This document shows, in pieces, positions 49,199-62,021 of a DNA stretch of 64,000 bases. The translations under genes were made by a program, and so were the position numbers. The stretch's first letter is position 1; each line of letters begins with the position of its first letter. The notes below the pieces were generated by a model. It was given only the letters and a program-made list of their open reading frames with translations. It did no database searches and was not told where the DNA came from. Location: NCBI GenBank assembly GCA_035041965.1, contig JAPYMA010000094.1, forward strand, positions 51,193 to 115,192, in the 5' to 3' direction. The stretch is from Anisakis pegreffii. Its lineage: Eukaryota > Nematoda > Chromadorea > Rhabditida > Anisakidae.

Positions 49199-52100
49199 TT
49201 ATATTATTTCCTGATACGCATAACAACTAATATCACCAAGTGTCTCTTGACAATACAGTTCGGTGTTCGTAATAAATGAAAAATCGTTATCCGCACAGAC
49301 GACGACGAAATCGCCTCCGAAACGTTTCTCAGCTGCCGTTTTAATGAGTCTTTTCGATACGTGTATATCATTCTCGATATTCTGAAATTTCGTAACGAAA
49401 ATCTGTTACTGAACTTATCGGTTCTCTGAAAATGACGATGAAGCCTTCTGAAATTGACAAAAAGCGACGAAATTTTGAAAAATTCTGAAAAAGTGACAAA
49501 AATTGATGAAGTCTTAACTATGTACTGTGCAGAAACGAAAGGAGAAAACAATCTTCGAATAGAAAAGATGAAATGCAATTAGCATTATGGTGCTTTCACC
49601 TGTCCTACAAAATTCACCTGTCGTATGATCGCTTTCAACTCCGTGTTACTGCAACTCTCATCGCTCATCAATTCTATTTGCTCGTCCTGCATCGTTGATT
49701 CGGATTTACCCACTGTTTCTTCCGTATTAATACCATTGTTATCCGTGATATCGAACGTATTTTCAGAAAATTGCGTATCCGAACTTGAACTTCTCGTCGG
49801 TTCAACACTCTAAGAATAACCGCTTTTGATTAACTCTTCAGACTGATACCGGTCTCGCATAAAAAACATTAATGAATGACTTAAAGTCATGAAGCGATGA
49901 ATGAAATTCTGTTTGATCGAAAGATGTATTTATTAGATCGCCAGAAAATTTCGTTACACGATGGTAATATAAGTTGTCAGCAATGAAAATAATACGAATG
50001 TACTGACGCCGCCACTTCTAAGGACAACAACACTGACGAATTTGCTTATTTTAGCGAGTCAATTGATGAAATGATGCCAATTGCTAAACTACAAAAATTT
50101 TAGCTCCATTTCCGCATTGGTGTATGAAAACTAAAGGAATGCCAGGTAAACAATATGAGATAGATGTTGTCAGATGACGACTGAAGTGATAAATCGCAAT
50201 CCCAGCCGGGAATTGGAACCCGACTCGAACTTGCACACCTGATTAACCAAGCTTGCAATCTGCTCAAAGTATGTGCTGATAAAAAATGATACAAATAATG
50301 GTTTAATAGTCATAATAATAATAATAGCAATAATACTAATGAATAATAGATAATAATGAACACTATGAAAATGACAGGTTTTAACTGCTTAACAAACAGA
50401 TAAAAGTTCATTATCACTAAATGCCTATCAGCTAAAAAGCACTCACCTGAGTCGTAAGCTCAAGCATTTGGGTTGTTCGTAGGATATTCGCCCGATACAC
50501 CTCATCAACCTCCTCTACCTTGTTATCATCAATCGACTTGTTGTCACTGTTGATCTCAACTTCCTTATCGTTCGTTATCTCGACTGCAGCCGTTTGCAGC
50601 TGTGTGGCTGCTGTCACTGGAAGCGTTGTGGTTGTTGGTGCTTGTGTTTCTGGTGGCGCTAGTGTTTCTGGTGTTGTGCTCATCGTTGTCGTTGTCTTTG
50701 TGCTCGTCGTCTGAACGTACTCTTGTTGCGTGCTGCTGCTACTCTTTGGACGTCCTCCGGTACGGCCACTACCACGTGAGTATTGCGCTGGCTCGATGTA
50801 ATCTTGCTGAAATTATCTCTTCCTTCCTTCAGTTCACTTGAAATCGCACATTCCGCATTTCGCTCGCTCATTAACCAAAAACCAATTAAATGCTGCAATC
50901 CTACCATAAATTGCACCGCAAAGCGATAGTTTGCAATAGAATTCAGGTGGAATTTTTTAAACAGTCATCAGTTTTTCAACTTTGCTCATCGTTTGATCAT
51001 GGAATGATCAAACTAGGAGATGAGATGTTGTCATAGTTAGAAGATGTTGTCAACTACATCAACTGAATTCAAAATGAATCACATTCTCTCCCTCTCCTTT
51101 CCCCAGTCCCACTAAAGAAATCGTCGTATTTGATAAATGCAAAAAATTCCTTCACGGCTAGTCATTTCAAAGTAACAAACAATTATTTACCGAATAAGGC
51201 TCTTCAACTATTGAATTGGATGGTGGAACCTCCTCGGCCGAAAATTCCTGCTGCTGCAGTTGTTGTTGTTGTTGTTGAGATGGAGCGGGTGGGCTGAGGT
51301 GCAATTGAGATGGAGCGGGTGGGCTGAGATGCAGTTGAGATGGAGCGCTTGGTTGATTTTCCAGCGCTCTCTGAGATGCGAAATTGTTGGATGGATAGCG
51401 AGGAATGTGTTGTGGAGGGAAATTTACGGGTGGTGACTGGAGATTAAACGATTTCGGTTGGTTTTGATAGGTTGCAGAAGGATTCTGAAACAGTGTTCGT
51501 GTTTAGTGGCAACCTTTTGGACAGCCATTTTTGTTTGTTTGTTTGGTTTAGTTCCTTTGAGATGAGTCAGCAAGTATTTGAGAAATATCACAAAAAAGCA
51601 TTCAGTGCTTTTATGTTGAAAATGATCTCGTTACTTATCAAAACGAAGAACCATTTTCTAATATTATATTTAAGTAAACATGTGAATGAATCTTCCTCGT
51701 AAATGCCTGCACTTACCTTTAGTCATCCAAACTGGATGGAATTCAGATACAGTCCATATAATGTCCTAATGGAACACAATATATTCTCTAGCGTAGTCAA
51801 TTAATGCAATCAACAAAATTCTGGTTGTCATTTTATAAGGACAACCGTCATTAACGATGCCATTTATTCTTTCCAAAAATGAGTACAAAATTTGATTTCG
51901 AAACTATTAAGAATGACCAGTGAACATAATCAGAATAAATATTTATTCAAAGATTTTGCAAAAGAAATAACTTAATGATCGTCTTAAGAGCATTGGCTGC
52001 TATAACTGACCATTTGAGGTTGTGACGGATATCGATACGGTAGCACTGGTGCGGTTGGGTATCTCGGCGGAGGTAATGGACGGATGTAGTTGAAGTTATT

Positions 52101-52686
52101 GATTGGGGGATTTGAAAACGGTAAACTAAATCCTATAGCATCTTCACCCAGATCAGTGAGTCCATTCGAGCCACCCGCACACGGTATCACCGGTTCACAT
52201 GCTGCGACAATTAATGAATTCTTTTGATGGCCTACTTATCTTCACAAGCTAATCATAGCAGTGATCAATATGGCAACAAGAAAAACAGTGATTACTGATC
52301 TTGCTATTGAGTTCAATGCAAAAAAAGAACATGAACTTGGATGAAAGATAATATGAAGTAAGAAATGAAATTTCAAATGGGAGTATTTTCGCATAACTTC
52401 GATCTATCTGTTGACCTTTAGCATCAGTCCATTTAAAATGGACATTTTTCGATACAAGACACTGTTAAAACTTTAAAATTCTAAACTGTAACGCGTATTA
52501 CGGTGTTGAATTGGCATGAAGAGAATTCAGTGAAATGAAATGAAGAGAACCTGGAATTGGTGCGCATATTGGCTCAGGTGGACAAAATACTTCTATGGGA
52601 CAGTAGCATCCTCCGAATAAGTTCCACAAAAATGCGTGAGATGACGGCAAAATAAAAACGAGTAAAATTACACAAATAATTGCCAT
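49199..52686 (-). CDS. Ground-like (hedgehog-related) secreted protein, about 451 aa
   Basis: Six in-phase exons: 52551..52686, 52011..52201, 51191..51484, 50447..50806, 49618..49809, 49199..49381. The N-terminus MAIICVILLVFILPSSHA is a signal peptide, followed by GGCYCP and paired PxCxP motifs as in worm GRL proteins. Then come a Pro-rich stretch, a tandem decapeptide (APSQLHLSPP twice), a glutamine run, and a Thr-rich mucin-like part (QTTSTKTTTT). The last 70 residues are the ground-like domain: ELKAIIRQ, SKRLIKTAAEKRFGGDF, VVCADNDFSFI, NTELYC, ISCYAYQ, with its conserved cysteines. Ground-like proteins are secreted, linked to cuticle and glia in worms. The join of exon 2 to exon 3 (ATG|GTCAGT) competes with a nearby in-frame stop at 51984 if unspliced, so exon 2 could end a shorter isoform. 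Confidence 0.86.
50180..50265 (-). other. Degenerate tRNA-like or SINE-like segment in a ground-like gene intron
   Basis: The minus strand reads GCTTGGTTAATCAGG, then AAGTTCGAGTCGGGTTCCAA and TTCCCGGCTGGGATT. The first resembles an A box and the second contains B-box-like GTTCGA and a T-arm-like CGGG/CCCG stem. No matching acceptor stem (TCCCAGC) is found upstream, so it is not an intact tRNA. A worn tRNA-derived SINE is possible. Confidence 0.3.
51257..51345. repeat. CAA/CAG run and 30-bp tandem coding repeat
   Basis: On the plus strand, TTG/CTG units (glutamine codons on minus) adjoin about 2.6 copies of a 30-bp unit (GATGGAGCGGGTGGGCTGAG core). It encodes the repeated decapeptide of the ground-like protein. 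Confidence 0.85.
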
Positions 52687-55251
52687 CGTGCGCTTGATTT
52701 ATGAGCGATAATCGCGTCTGAAACAAGAAAACAAGAGAAGTATTTAGTGGATTATGTGAAACAAGAAGTATATTATATGACGATCTGATCATAAACTTTC
52801 ACTCTCGACGAGCGACAACACCCGAAGGCGATTCGCTGACCTCTAAAAAGTTTTCTTCGATCAATCATTTGATCACTTCCCATCTTGGAATGTTTTTTCA
52901 TTCACAAAAAACAGAAACTTGTTTGCGAATGGACTCTTCGTCATTCGAGTGGACTTTCGATTTTACATTCCGTTTTCTTATTCCGCTTGGAATTCGTTCG
53001 TTTCCATCCGTTGTTTCAAGGATGGTGTTCGTTAGAACAAAGATTATTGCGCACGAATCTCTGCTCAATTTTGCAGGTAAACACATGCTTTGACAAACGA
53101 ATTGACAAGAGTAATATTTTTCGTCATTTCCTTTGCTCTTCGATCACCATCAAAACCTTTTGTTGGATCCGTAAACGATGCCATTGCCATTGCATGAATG
53201 GAAGCAACTCTGTTAACAGTGATCAGTACAGCAATAATGATTACTGATGATGCTATTAATAAGATAATGCTATTACTGAGATATCTCGAAGGAAGATTAC
53301 CACCGCGACACTGAACCAAGTCTAGCAATGAGTTAGCTCATTTTACACAAAACAATTCAATTTAAACGAGGCAATTTGATCTCAAATAACCTCACTCGGA
53401 AAATGAAGTATCTCTAAATGAACAATTGTTCGTTAAAGGTTTGAGTGAAAATGATAAATTGTAGACTGAATGAAGTATCGGAGAAGTTGTGAACAACCAA
53501 AAGACGATCAGTGAACATCGGTCAAAAAATCTGAGTATCTGTTCAGCGATAAGAACTTGTTCTGTATTCAAAAAGAGGAAATTAGTGAAAGCGTAGGTGC
53601 GATATGTGATATAAATAAAAATAATCAGAGTGACAGCAATGTTTCCTCGTAGGCTTAAATGAATAACGAATCAGTGATGAGTTAGTTAATGACCTTAAAA
53701 CACACACAAATCACAAACGCTGTTATTAATTATCCAGTTTATTGAAAAGATGCGACACAATATCAGCAGATCCGTAAAAGTGATATGTGCATTCATTTGA
53801 TTGCTGCTGTTTGTAAACGAACGCGATCATATCTTTCATCTGGTTATTTGCATGATAAATGTTCATTCCTCACCCATTCATTGTTCTACCAGTTCTCAAT
53901 GCAACTTCATTTCATAGTCAAGTAATGAAAGTTTCATAATGAAAACTTCGAAAAATGAATCATCACTGCAGATGTTTCCAACACAACGAATCAAATCTCT
54001 AGCGAATTTCGGTTAAGAGTGAGTATGAACCACATAAACAAAAATGAAACGTTCAAAATATGAGTGGTTTGCTGAAAGAAATGTCAAATTTCAGAGTAAA
54101 TTATCAATCGGGCTTAAATGAACAACGAATAACAAAGTCAAGTCATCGTCTAATAATCTGATAGTGAGTAATAAGTTTAGGCTGTATGACAATTCCAGTC
54201 AACTGAGGTTTGATCACATTATCTACCTACGGTTTGTAAGCATTTGATCTCTAGCAGAGCAACGGTCTCGGATGTAACACCTTCAAGTCACCGATGCGAT
54301 CAATAACTTATTGGATATTATCTGCATACTTTTCGGATATGTAACATGACCTGAGCCAAAACGAAAGTTTCGTGTTCATGACGGGAAATGAGTTTAATTC
54401 AAAAAAGTTTTTTCATTCCAACCTGTTAACATCAAATGATTTCAATTGTGTCCAATAATCTGAGCAATAGTCATAATCGCCGAATTTTTTATTGATTTGA
54501 AATCATCATTCATAAAAAATTATACACCACATGCGTACACATACATACTTCAAGAGAACACAATTGAATGCTATAAATACTTTAATCAAATCCTCTTCTG
54601 AGACACGCTGTAAACTTCATAGCTTCATAAAACCTTATATTTAACGTTAGAGAACACAGCAGATACGTGAAATTATTTACAGCAGAGTTAAACTGAATTA
54701 GTATACAATAGTAATTCGAGAGTACGGTCGAGTGAATGCTAAGTTTAGGCTTTATGATAAACAATGATGGATCAATCGTTGTGCGAAAAAGAAAACAAAT
54801 AATTGTAAAATTAATCATAAAAATGAACAAATGAACATCAATCACCAAAGAGAGGTACCCAGTTTTGTGTTTGGCCCTAATATAACCATCAGATGAATGC
54901 AACATTTCAGTGATAGCACAGTTCCGTTGATTCAATCACTCCTTATTTGTCGGAGTGATCAGAAAAGAATGCAACTTCAGATGATCATTAATTGGAAGAA
55001 TGCATGAGATATACCCTAATTCCATGAAATGAACCTCTCTAATTGAATGCGAACTCATTCAGTGAAATTGCCTTCCTCTACTCCTAATGTCTTCCTGTTG
55101 GTAATAAACCTATTTAGTGAAGCACATCCATATCACCTCTCTCTATCACTCAAAATTTCGCGATTCATATGGGGTCTATTTTTTGCTCGTCGGTTCATAT
55201 TGAGGAGAGCTGATTCATGTTGATGAAATTTAGATGAATGCGGTTGGTCAT
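52687..55251. other. Intergenic region with a possible small membrane-protein exon
   Basis: A minus-strand frame from an acceptor-like GGTTCAG (53308..53314) to a stop at 53065 encodes a hydrophobic segment (IILLIASSVIIIAVLITV) and a charged tail (DGDRRAKEMTKN), but lacks an upstream ATG or partner exon. Another short minus frame (HSSDGYIRAKHKTGYLSL, near 54850..54905) ends at a GTGATT site. Neither is called. Nothing else is seen. Confidence 0.35.
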
Positions 55252-58200
55252 TTAGGAGACGAAAAAAAATTGCTGAAATTGTATGAGCGCAGCAGCGGAC
55301 GGTGAAGAAATATTGGCTGCTAAATCAATAGGCACGAAAAGATTTTGGATATTGTACGAATTGAATGACTGGTTATCGAATATTTGTAGTGATTGCTGAT
55401 CGTCGATGGAGAATTGTGAATCGAAGACGTTCGACGGCGTCACGATAGCCGTATCGCTGGACTCTATCGATGATGACGATGCACATGTAGAAGGCGAAGA
55501 CGGCTCACAAATTTCAGGATTATAGTAGAAGAATGCAAACGAATACTCAACATTACCCTTCTCAATCGTCATATCCACATAACCTTCGTTAACATCTGAA
55601 AATACTCCTTTCAGATATCATCGTCTCGTACAGTTGTTGCGTGCTGAATGTTATCGAACAGAGCAAAAACGACTAAGCGTGTAGCCTCTAGCAATAAGAA
55701 GTTGCAATGATGAACTCACACAAAAGTACTGGATAACAGAAACACATGAAACTAGGTAACAATCAACTAATAATTTATGAATAATTTTCCAATCGCATGT
55801 TTGCTATTTACTTTATGTTACTTTTCATAGTTACTGGTGACAAATACAGTTATATGTCATCAACTAGAATGCCAAAAAATGTGAAGATATTACAAAATGG
55901 CCAATAAACTGATGTTGTGAATTTTCATTGCGGCGATTTTTTGCTGTGCTTTTCAGCAACAATAAAAATACCATATGATGTTAATTTGAGCAACTTACCA
56001 ATACTGAAGTCGGTTTTCGCATCCTTTTCAGTCATTTCTTTCAAAACATTCTCCATACCGTTAATCAAGAAATTACGCACATCATAATCACTCGGATGCA
56101 TTGATGCCGAACAAAATGAAATCTGAAGTATCAAAAACTTTTGATGAATTCGCTTCTTTTTGTGCTAATTTATGGAATAATATCGTGATTGAAACGGTGG
56201 AGAAAAATTTTTGGCCGATAAATTATGCTACAAATTGTAGCACCAATCGTTTATACTTGTAAACTTATTGCTTTTGAAGCATAAGATAATCTATTTCAAA
56301 ACAATTAAGTGTTCGTTCAACGGAAGTTAAGTTGGCAGTCTCGCTTCAAGGGCAACTAAACGAATGAGAAGATTACAGTTGAATGGATACCGATTTTACT
56401 ACCATGCGATTTCTGAACTAAGCGGTCAACCGAGATGATGACAAAAAAAGAAACTTCGAAAAATGAACCTGAACAAATGTTTCGAAATGTGCATCAACCA
56501 GATTACTAATGCAATAGCGTAAGTCTTGAACTGGACACGGGAACCATAATTCACCAAACGATTCACGCATTATATCAACGTGTAAAGATACGGATTTCAA
56601 TCGTGCAATTATCTGCGGAGGTATTCTCATGAAGAAACTTGCCAAGTATCCACCTTGATGATACGGCGTTGTCTCTGAAAATGAAAGCCTTTGATCAGCG
56701 CAAACAATCCAATTTCTAACAGCAATCTCTTTCAGCATCAATGACCATTGTGAAATGCAAACAAGTAAAAGGATACTGAGTTTCAACTGGATTACCGCGC
56801 TAAACATTAGAAACACAAGAATTCGCTTCAAATTACTTCCATAAAATAATCTCACTATAAACTGTGCAAACTCGAAAGCATAAGATTTCTTCTCAAGTCA
56901 TTGCGTACCTTTCATTGATCTCAGTCGAACTTGCTCGAAATCTCCAAACAAATTTCCCATTTCCTTTATAACAATAACCACTTGATCGATATTTTCACAT
57001 TCTGCAATTTAATGAAATAACAATTTAATGAATCATTTGAATGATATCTTAAATGATATCTTATCATTGAATCATTTCGAGACGATGACAATAGAACGTT
57101 GATCGTTTCGTATGATCGTTGGTAGGGGCATAAACTTAATTCGCCGAAAAGTAGATGTGAATGATTCAGTTATTCGATGCATTAAATATAAAGAGTGTGC
57201 ATAAACCTACAAGTGAAAACTAACTTTCTAAAACTTCCGAGAGATTTTCTTCGCAGAATTGACGCTTTGGTGATCGCCCATAACTGCATTGAAGGTAACA
57301 GTCCGATGGATCATCACTAATCTTAAACAATCAAAATATAAATATAATTCATCTTTTCAAATATTGGTTTTATCAGTTATTCAATTGAACATTTCATTGA
57401 TCACTTCACTGATTCGTTCATTTTCGCTGTTCACTCATAGACAGTTTTATGCGGAATGGAATGCAGACTTATCGTCGAGTTTCACAACGACACGCATCAT
57501 TTTATTCTATCAATTGGAATCTAATTCACTCATATTGACTTGTCGAGATCACCTAGAGTCTGAGCCTTATATCCGTACAGTGCATCATCATCAGTTTGGA
57601 TCACCAAGCTGAGAATCTTAGCTGCGAATCAACAAATCGCTATACTCAACAACTTAGGCGATAACAAGAAAGAAACGATGATCAGTAAACAAAGCTGTCG
57701 AGTTTAAGCAAAACAAAACAACTTCTTCTCACTGATCGCAAATGAGATCAAACATATTTGTAGGTATATAGATTAGAAAGCAAATCATTTGAATGTTTTT
57801 CGGTGCATAATTAATTGTCTCAAAATCATCGTGAGCAGCAAATTCATAGAAATGATTCATTTCAAAATCGAAGTTAATATCTTTTCATGATTTTATCCGT
57901 CATTTGTTAGGATTTTATGAACACCTTCTGTAGTTTTCGAGAAATGCAAAGGAGTAGGGTTTAATTCGTAAATGCATCGCTTTGATAAGAATCGATCAAA
58001 ACGTATCATCCTACCTGAATTTTATCGTATGCTAGCCATCTTCTGTCAAGAACACTTTCAACGTATTGAGAGCTTTGCTGAAAAACAAAACATTGAACCG
58101 GTGAATCTCTAATTGTACCATACGGCCAATTAAATCCTATCATCCTGATTTAAGAAAATCCTTTGAAACTGTTTTTTCCCATATTCAAAAACCCGAAGTA

Positions 58201-58761
58201 AACTCTGTCATGTTTCAAAGGATAAATCTTTCAATAACTGCTTGCAAAAATCATTGAAATGAACCTTTACTTATCAAGCCACGGAAAAACAACCAAATCA
58301 TTCCATTTCTCACACTCAGTAGTATTGCTTCCCGTTTCCAACTACATTAACTAAGCTGATAATCATGAGAACTTATTCTGTAATATGTGATGGCTCTATC
58401 GATTAACGATAGCGAGTAACGTTTGAGTAAGCAGAACGAAAAATTAATGAAACAATCACTGTTACTTGTTATAGGTCAACTCGTTCAATGGTAAACTTTC
58501 AAAGCAACTTGGATTGTTACTCTTATTGGTATGGTAAATATTGTATTCGATGCTGATTGATGTATTCATGAACGAATAACAATGCATCGTTAAACTTATT
58601 TGTTGCTATTCAAAAATTGAACGTTCATGTTTATATACCTGAAAATGAGAGCTGTCCTCGAATCCGAGGTAGTCGTCAAAGCGTTGAATAATTTCTGGCG
58701 GTACGTATTCGTACAAAACACAACCGGATGATGTTTGCGGTAGATCTTCAGACGTTTGCAT
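55252..58761 (-). CDS. Unrecognised intracellular protein, 349 aa, seven exons
   Basis: Seven in-phase exons: 58639..58761, 58015..58077, 57225..57321, 56909..57001, 56469..56674, 55999..56122, 55252..55595. The ATG at 58761 has an in-frame TAA immediately upstream, and most splice sites are canonical (e.g. TTTTTCAG, GTAAGT). There is no signal peptide or membrane segment. Notable blocks: EYVPPEIIQRFDDYLGF, LDRRWLAYDKIQ, RSPKRQFCEENLSEVLE, IPPQIIARLKSVSLHVD, FGELWFPCPVQDLRYC, VDMTIEKGNVEYSFAFFYY. It ends with a long Ser/Gln/Asn-rich tail (CASSSSIESSDT). The central part looks like a folded alpha/beta domain, but I recognise no family and assign no function. The model itself is strong because seven junctions preserve one frame. 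Confidence 0.76.
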
Positions 58762-60904
58762 AATTTACTGTAATTATCATTACTACTGTATGTCATCACA
58801 TCCATTCACGTTCATCTAATCAAGCGAAATGATTTATGTAGATCATTTAACATTATCACGCTGCCGATTGTTATCAACGATGGTGTTTCGTACAACATTT
58901 AACGCCAGTTAATCGAAATTATTTCGATTCATTGGTCATATTCTTTTAAAACGATGTTCCGTTGTGTCTAATCAACCTATCTGATCACCGAGGATTTAGT
59001 TGAAGTTACTAAGTCGTTTTCATCAATTTCATAGGGGTGGCTGAATAAATGAATAAATAAACATGTATATTTATGTATAATCTATGAATACATAATGGCA
59101 TTTGCAAGATATAACGACTACAATCATCTCGTCAACAACAACCCAAATCAAAATGAATGACAACGTGAAGTTTTGAATGTTCGAAGTGATGATTAAATGA
59201 CAGTTAAATGTCGCAAAAGTGATTGCTTCAATCTTGAATTGAATGGTGATTTGTTGCGATTGATATGATGGAATGATTGACGAGGTGATATTAAACGAAT
59301 AATAAAGCATTCATTAGTGCTTTCAGTAAGAAATTGTGTGCGATATACGATACTTCTTTTATGAGCCTTGCTCATTTCCTGATTACACCTATATTGCCTC
59401 TAACCATCTCTAATACAATAAAACAGGTGTCTGTCTATCTCTTCACACATCAACAACTGCGATTGCATTACGATTGTAATTAATCATCATCCTCTTCAAT
59501 ACACATCGAAGTCTTACGGTAAGTAGTTGATACCTTAAAGGTATGTATCTAGACCCACACATATCAAAGGTATATTTTTAGATCAAACATTGCATCCGAT
59601 TTAATTTTGAACAGATCATTCAGATTCTTTGCTTAATTCGTGAAATCATTAAATGAAGCACGAAGTTACTCAGCCATCGTTCTGTTATTCTATTGAAAAT
59701 AAACGTTTCTCTCGCTTTCGGAGTTTATTAGCTTGATATGCGCGTACACGGGAATGAAAACTAAACAAGTTACAGTCAATCCATCATTGAAATACGCACG
59801 AATTAAACGAAATCGAGGGATTTTCCGTGTGCAGTGTTATAACTCGCAATTACGATCTTTTGCAGGAAAAATCTCTTGAATCCTATCTAATTATCAGTCA
59901 AATTCATAGCACTAGTCCTTTGGGACCTTGTAAATGCAAAGTAAAAAACTGTTAACGTTTTTATCGACAATTATCACTATTAAAAGCGTTTTTAATGATT
60001 AAAGTGATGTGGTTTTCAAAAGTTTCATATCTTTAAAGCAGTCGTATTTGTCAATAAGATCAAATAATAGTTTGAAAAGATCAAAATTCACCTATTTAAG
60101 CCATACACATCATAAGTTCGCTAAACGATGATCATGTTAATAAAAATTCAACTAAATTAAATATGTTAAAACATTATAGTTCGAATAATCATTTAAAAGT
60201 AATTTTGAGATATGTTATGATATTTTTGGTCCCATAACGAACTCTAATCATTGGTGCATAGAGTTGTGTCTGTTAGAATAGTGATAACGTTTAATCGCAT
60301 TGAATGTTTTCATAAGGATTAAGCAACTGAGCGCAGTTCTTCGATGCACCCCGCTCTGTTTGAAGTATTTTTCTTACTGAAGAAGTTACTTTCATCCATA
60401 TGCAAATTCGTTTACGTCAAAGGATTACTTCGATATTTGACCTTCAATTTTTACACTAATAAACTCATCAATACCATCATTCGAGTATATGTGATGTGTT
60501 TTAAAGCTGCGCCGGCAGAAATTTGAGAAGATGAAGTAGAAAAGTACGGAAAGAACGAAACCGGAATCCATTAAATGACATGAGTAAAGCCAAATGATTC
60601 CAGCTCCTGCCTTCAGGAATCAAAGAAACGAAAGAATTATAATCCAGAACGTCCGAAGAACCTCTTTCAGCTCGCTATAAAAATCTCTATGCAACTCTAA
60701 ACTGAATGACAAGAAAACGTTGCAAAAATGAGGAGCGTTCTAGACTGAAATTTGACAAATGATGTAATGGGAGGTGTATGAAATGAAACGAATGCAGTTG
60801 AAACGAGTAATATGAATGATTTTGAAGTGAATATATCATTTATATTCGACTAAGTGGATGTCAACTTGACATATTAACGTTCATTGGAATGCACCATATT
60901 ACCT
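58762..60904. other. AT-rich intergenic region
   Basis: No gene supported. A short inverted and repeated word (ACCTTAAAGGT, then AAAGGTAT twice) occurs near 59532..59575. Confidence 0.5.
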
Positions 60905-61174
60905 ATGCTATTTGTTTGTATTTCTTTCATTACTCGTCAAGTTGTTTATTCAACAAATCAGTTAGAGCACTTTTCAGTTGAATTCATAAAAGTATACTGT
61001 ATCTATTTATCATACGTTGATTTTGTGCATACGGTACAGATTTTCATTCATTTGTATTCTTTTCATCAAATTCTTCGAATGAAATCTGTTTTGCTAAGAG
61101 ATGAAATGCTCTCACAATCAGTTAAAAAACGCTCGCCCTATGATTCATTATTGTCAACAACTACTGAGCAATGA
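60905..61174 (+). CDS. Small secreted peptide precursor candidate, 89 aa
   Basis: Open from ATG 60905 to TGA 61174. It starts with a signal-like MLFVCISFITRQVVYS. An in-frame 48-nt segment (GTATAC at 60991 to GGTACAG) could be an intron without changing the frame. The C-terminus carries a tribasic site VKKR, then SPYDSLLSTTTEQ, as in processed peptide precursors, but there is no amidation glycine. An overlapping frame from an earlier ATG (60888) also has a hydrophobic start, so frame choice is not secure. Confidence 0.35.
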   Translation: MLFVCISFITRQVVYSTNQLEHFSVEFIKVYCIYLSYVDFVHTVQIFIHLYSFHQILRMKSVLLRDEMLSQSVKKRSPYDSLLSTTTEQ

Positions 61175-61613
61175 TACTAAGAATAATACAGATGGAACTA
61201 TTAAAAAAAGATTATTCGGTTGACAGCTCGGCAAAAATAGTCTGGAATGAGTGAAGTTTGCGCAATTAGCAGAAAGCATTCGCAGAGAACAGTAACCAAC
61301 AACGATCACAGAATATGTCAACTACTAACGCAGATATTGATAATGAAATGATATGAAAGAAATATATGATTTTATACCTAAAAAAGCAAATTTTCGAATG
61401 TTCTGCTACAATAAAATGTTTGAATTGGAACAATAACGAATCATCAGTACGGGCATAAAACGAACAATAACGTGCACAGTTTAATGGTTTCGATACATAA
61501 AATGCTTCACTTCACATAAACTCGCTACATAAAACTAATTCGAATCAACCACTTAGCTGAATACTAAAAATGGTTTTTGTGCTCGATCAAAATCCCTCTC
61601 AGTTGATCTATTC

Positions 61614-62021
61614 ATGCGAAATATATTCATTCATTTGTTGTTGATGCATTTTGTTGCATTCATTCATTCAACTTATACGGATGACTGGAACGAGCCATTG
61701 AATGGGAAATTTTATGAAAGTTTACGAAATTACAGCAGACTCTCGAATCGTTCCGATAATATTTTTCCAAGCATATCTATCGAATACGATCGGCAACAAA
61801 CACTCATCAACGAATATAATCACAACATTAAACATTGCAATGTAATCATCGTCTAATATTCATAATAATAATCTATCGACTGTTTGCTCGTTTTGCAGAA
61901 TTAGGCGAAAATCAACAGCGGTGATAATAGTGATGGGATGGGTAGCAATACTGCATATTCACAATATCTTGCTATCGCTAAACTAAGTCAAATTTCAGTC
62001 AAGGTTTCGTCTCAATTCTAA
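61614..62021 (+). CDS. Small secreted protein candidate, 114 aa, two exons
   Basis: Exon 1, 61614..61841, encodes a good signal peptide (MRNIFIHLLLMHFVAFIHST) and a polar segment with two NxS/T sequons (RNYSRLSNRSD). Exon 2, 61905..62021, joins in phase after TTAG and reads NSDGMGSNTAYSQYLAIAKL to a TAA. The alternative acceptor TTTTGCAG four codons' distance upstream would hit TAG at once, giving a 77-residue product. No family recognised. Confidence 0.42.

Noticed and set aside
50170..50290. Intact tRNA gene
   Set aside because: No 5' acceptor strand complementary to GCTGGGA is present at the right distance, and the D-arm is not recognisable.
50520..50841. Valine/serine/leucine-rich plus-strand ORFs
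   Set aside because: They are antisense to the Thr/Pro-rich exon of the ground-like gene.
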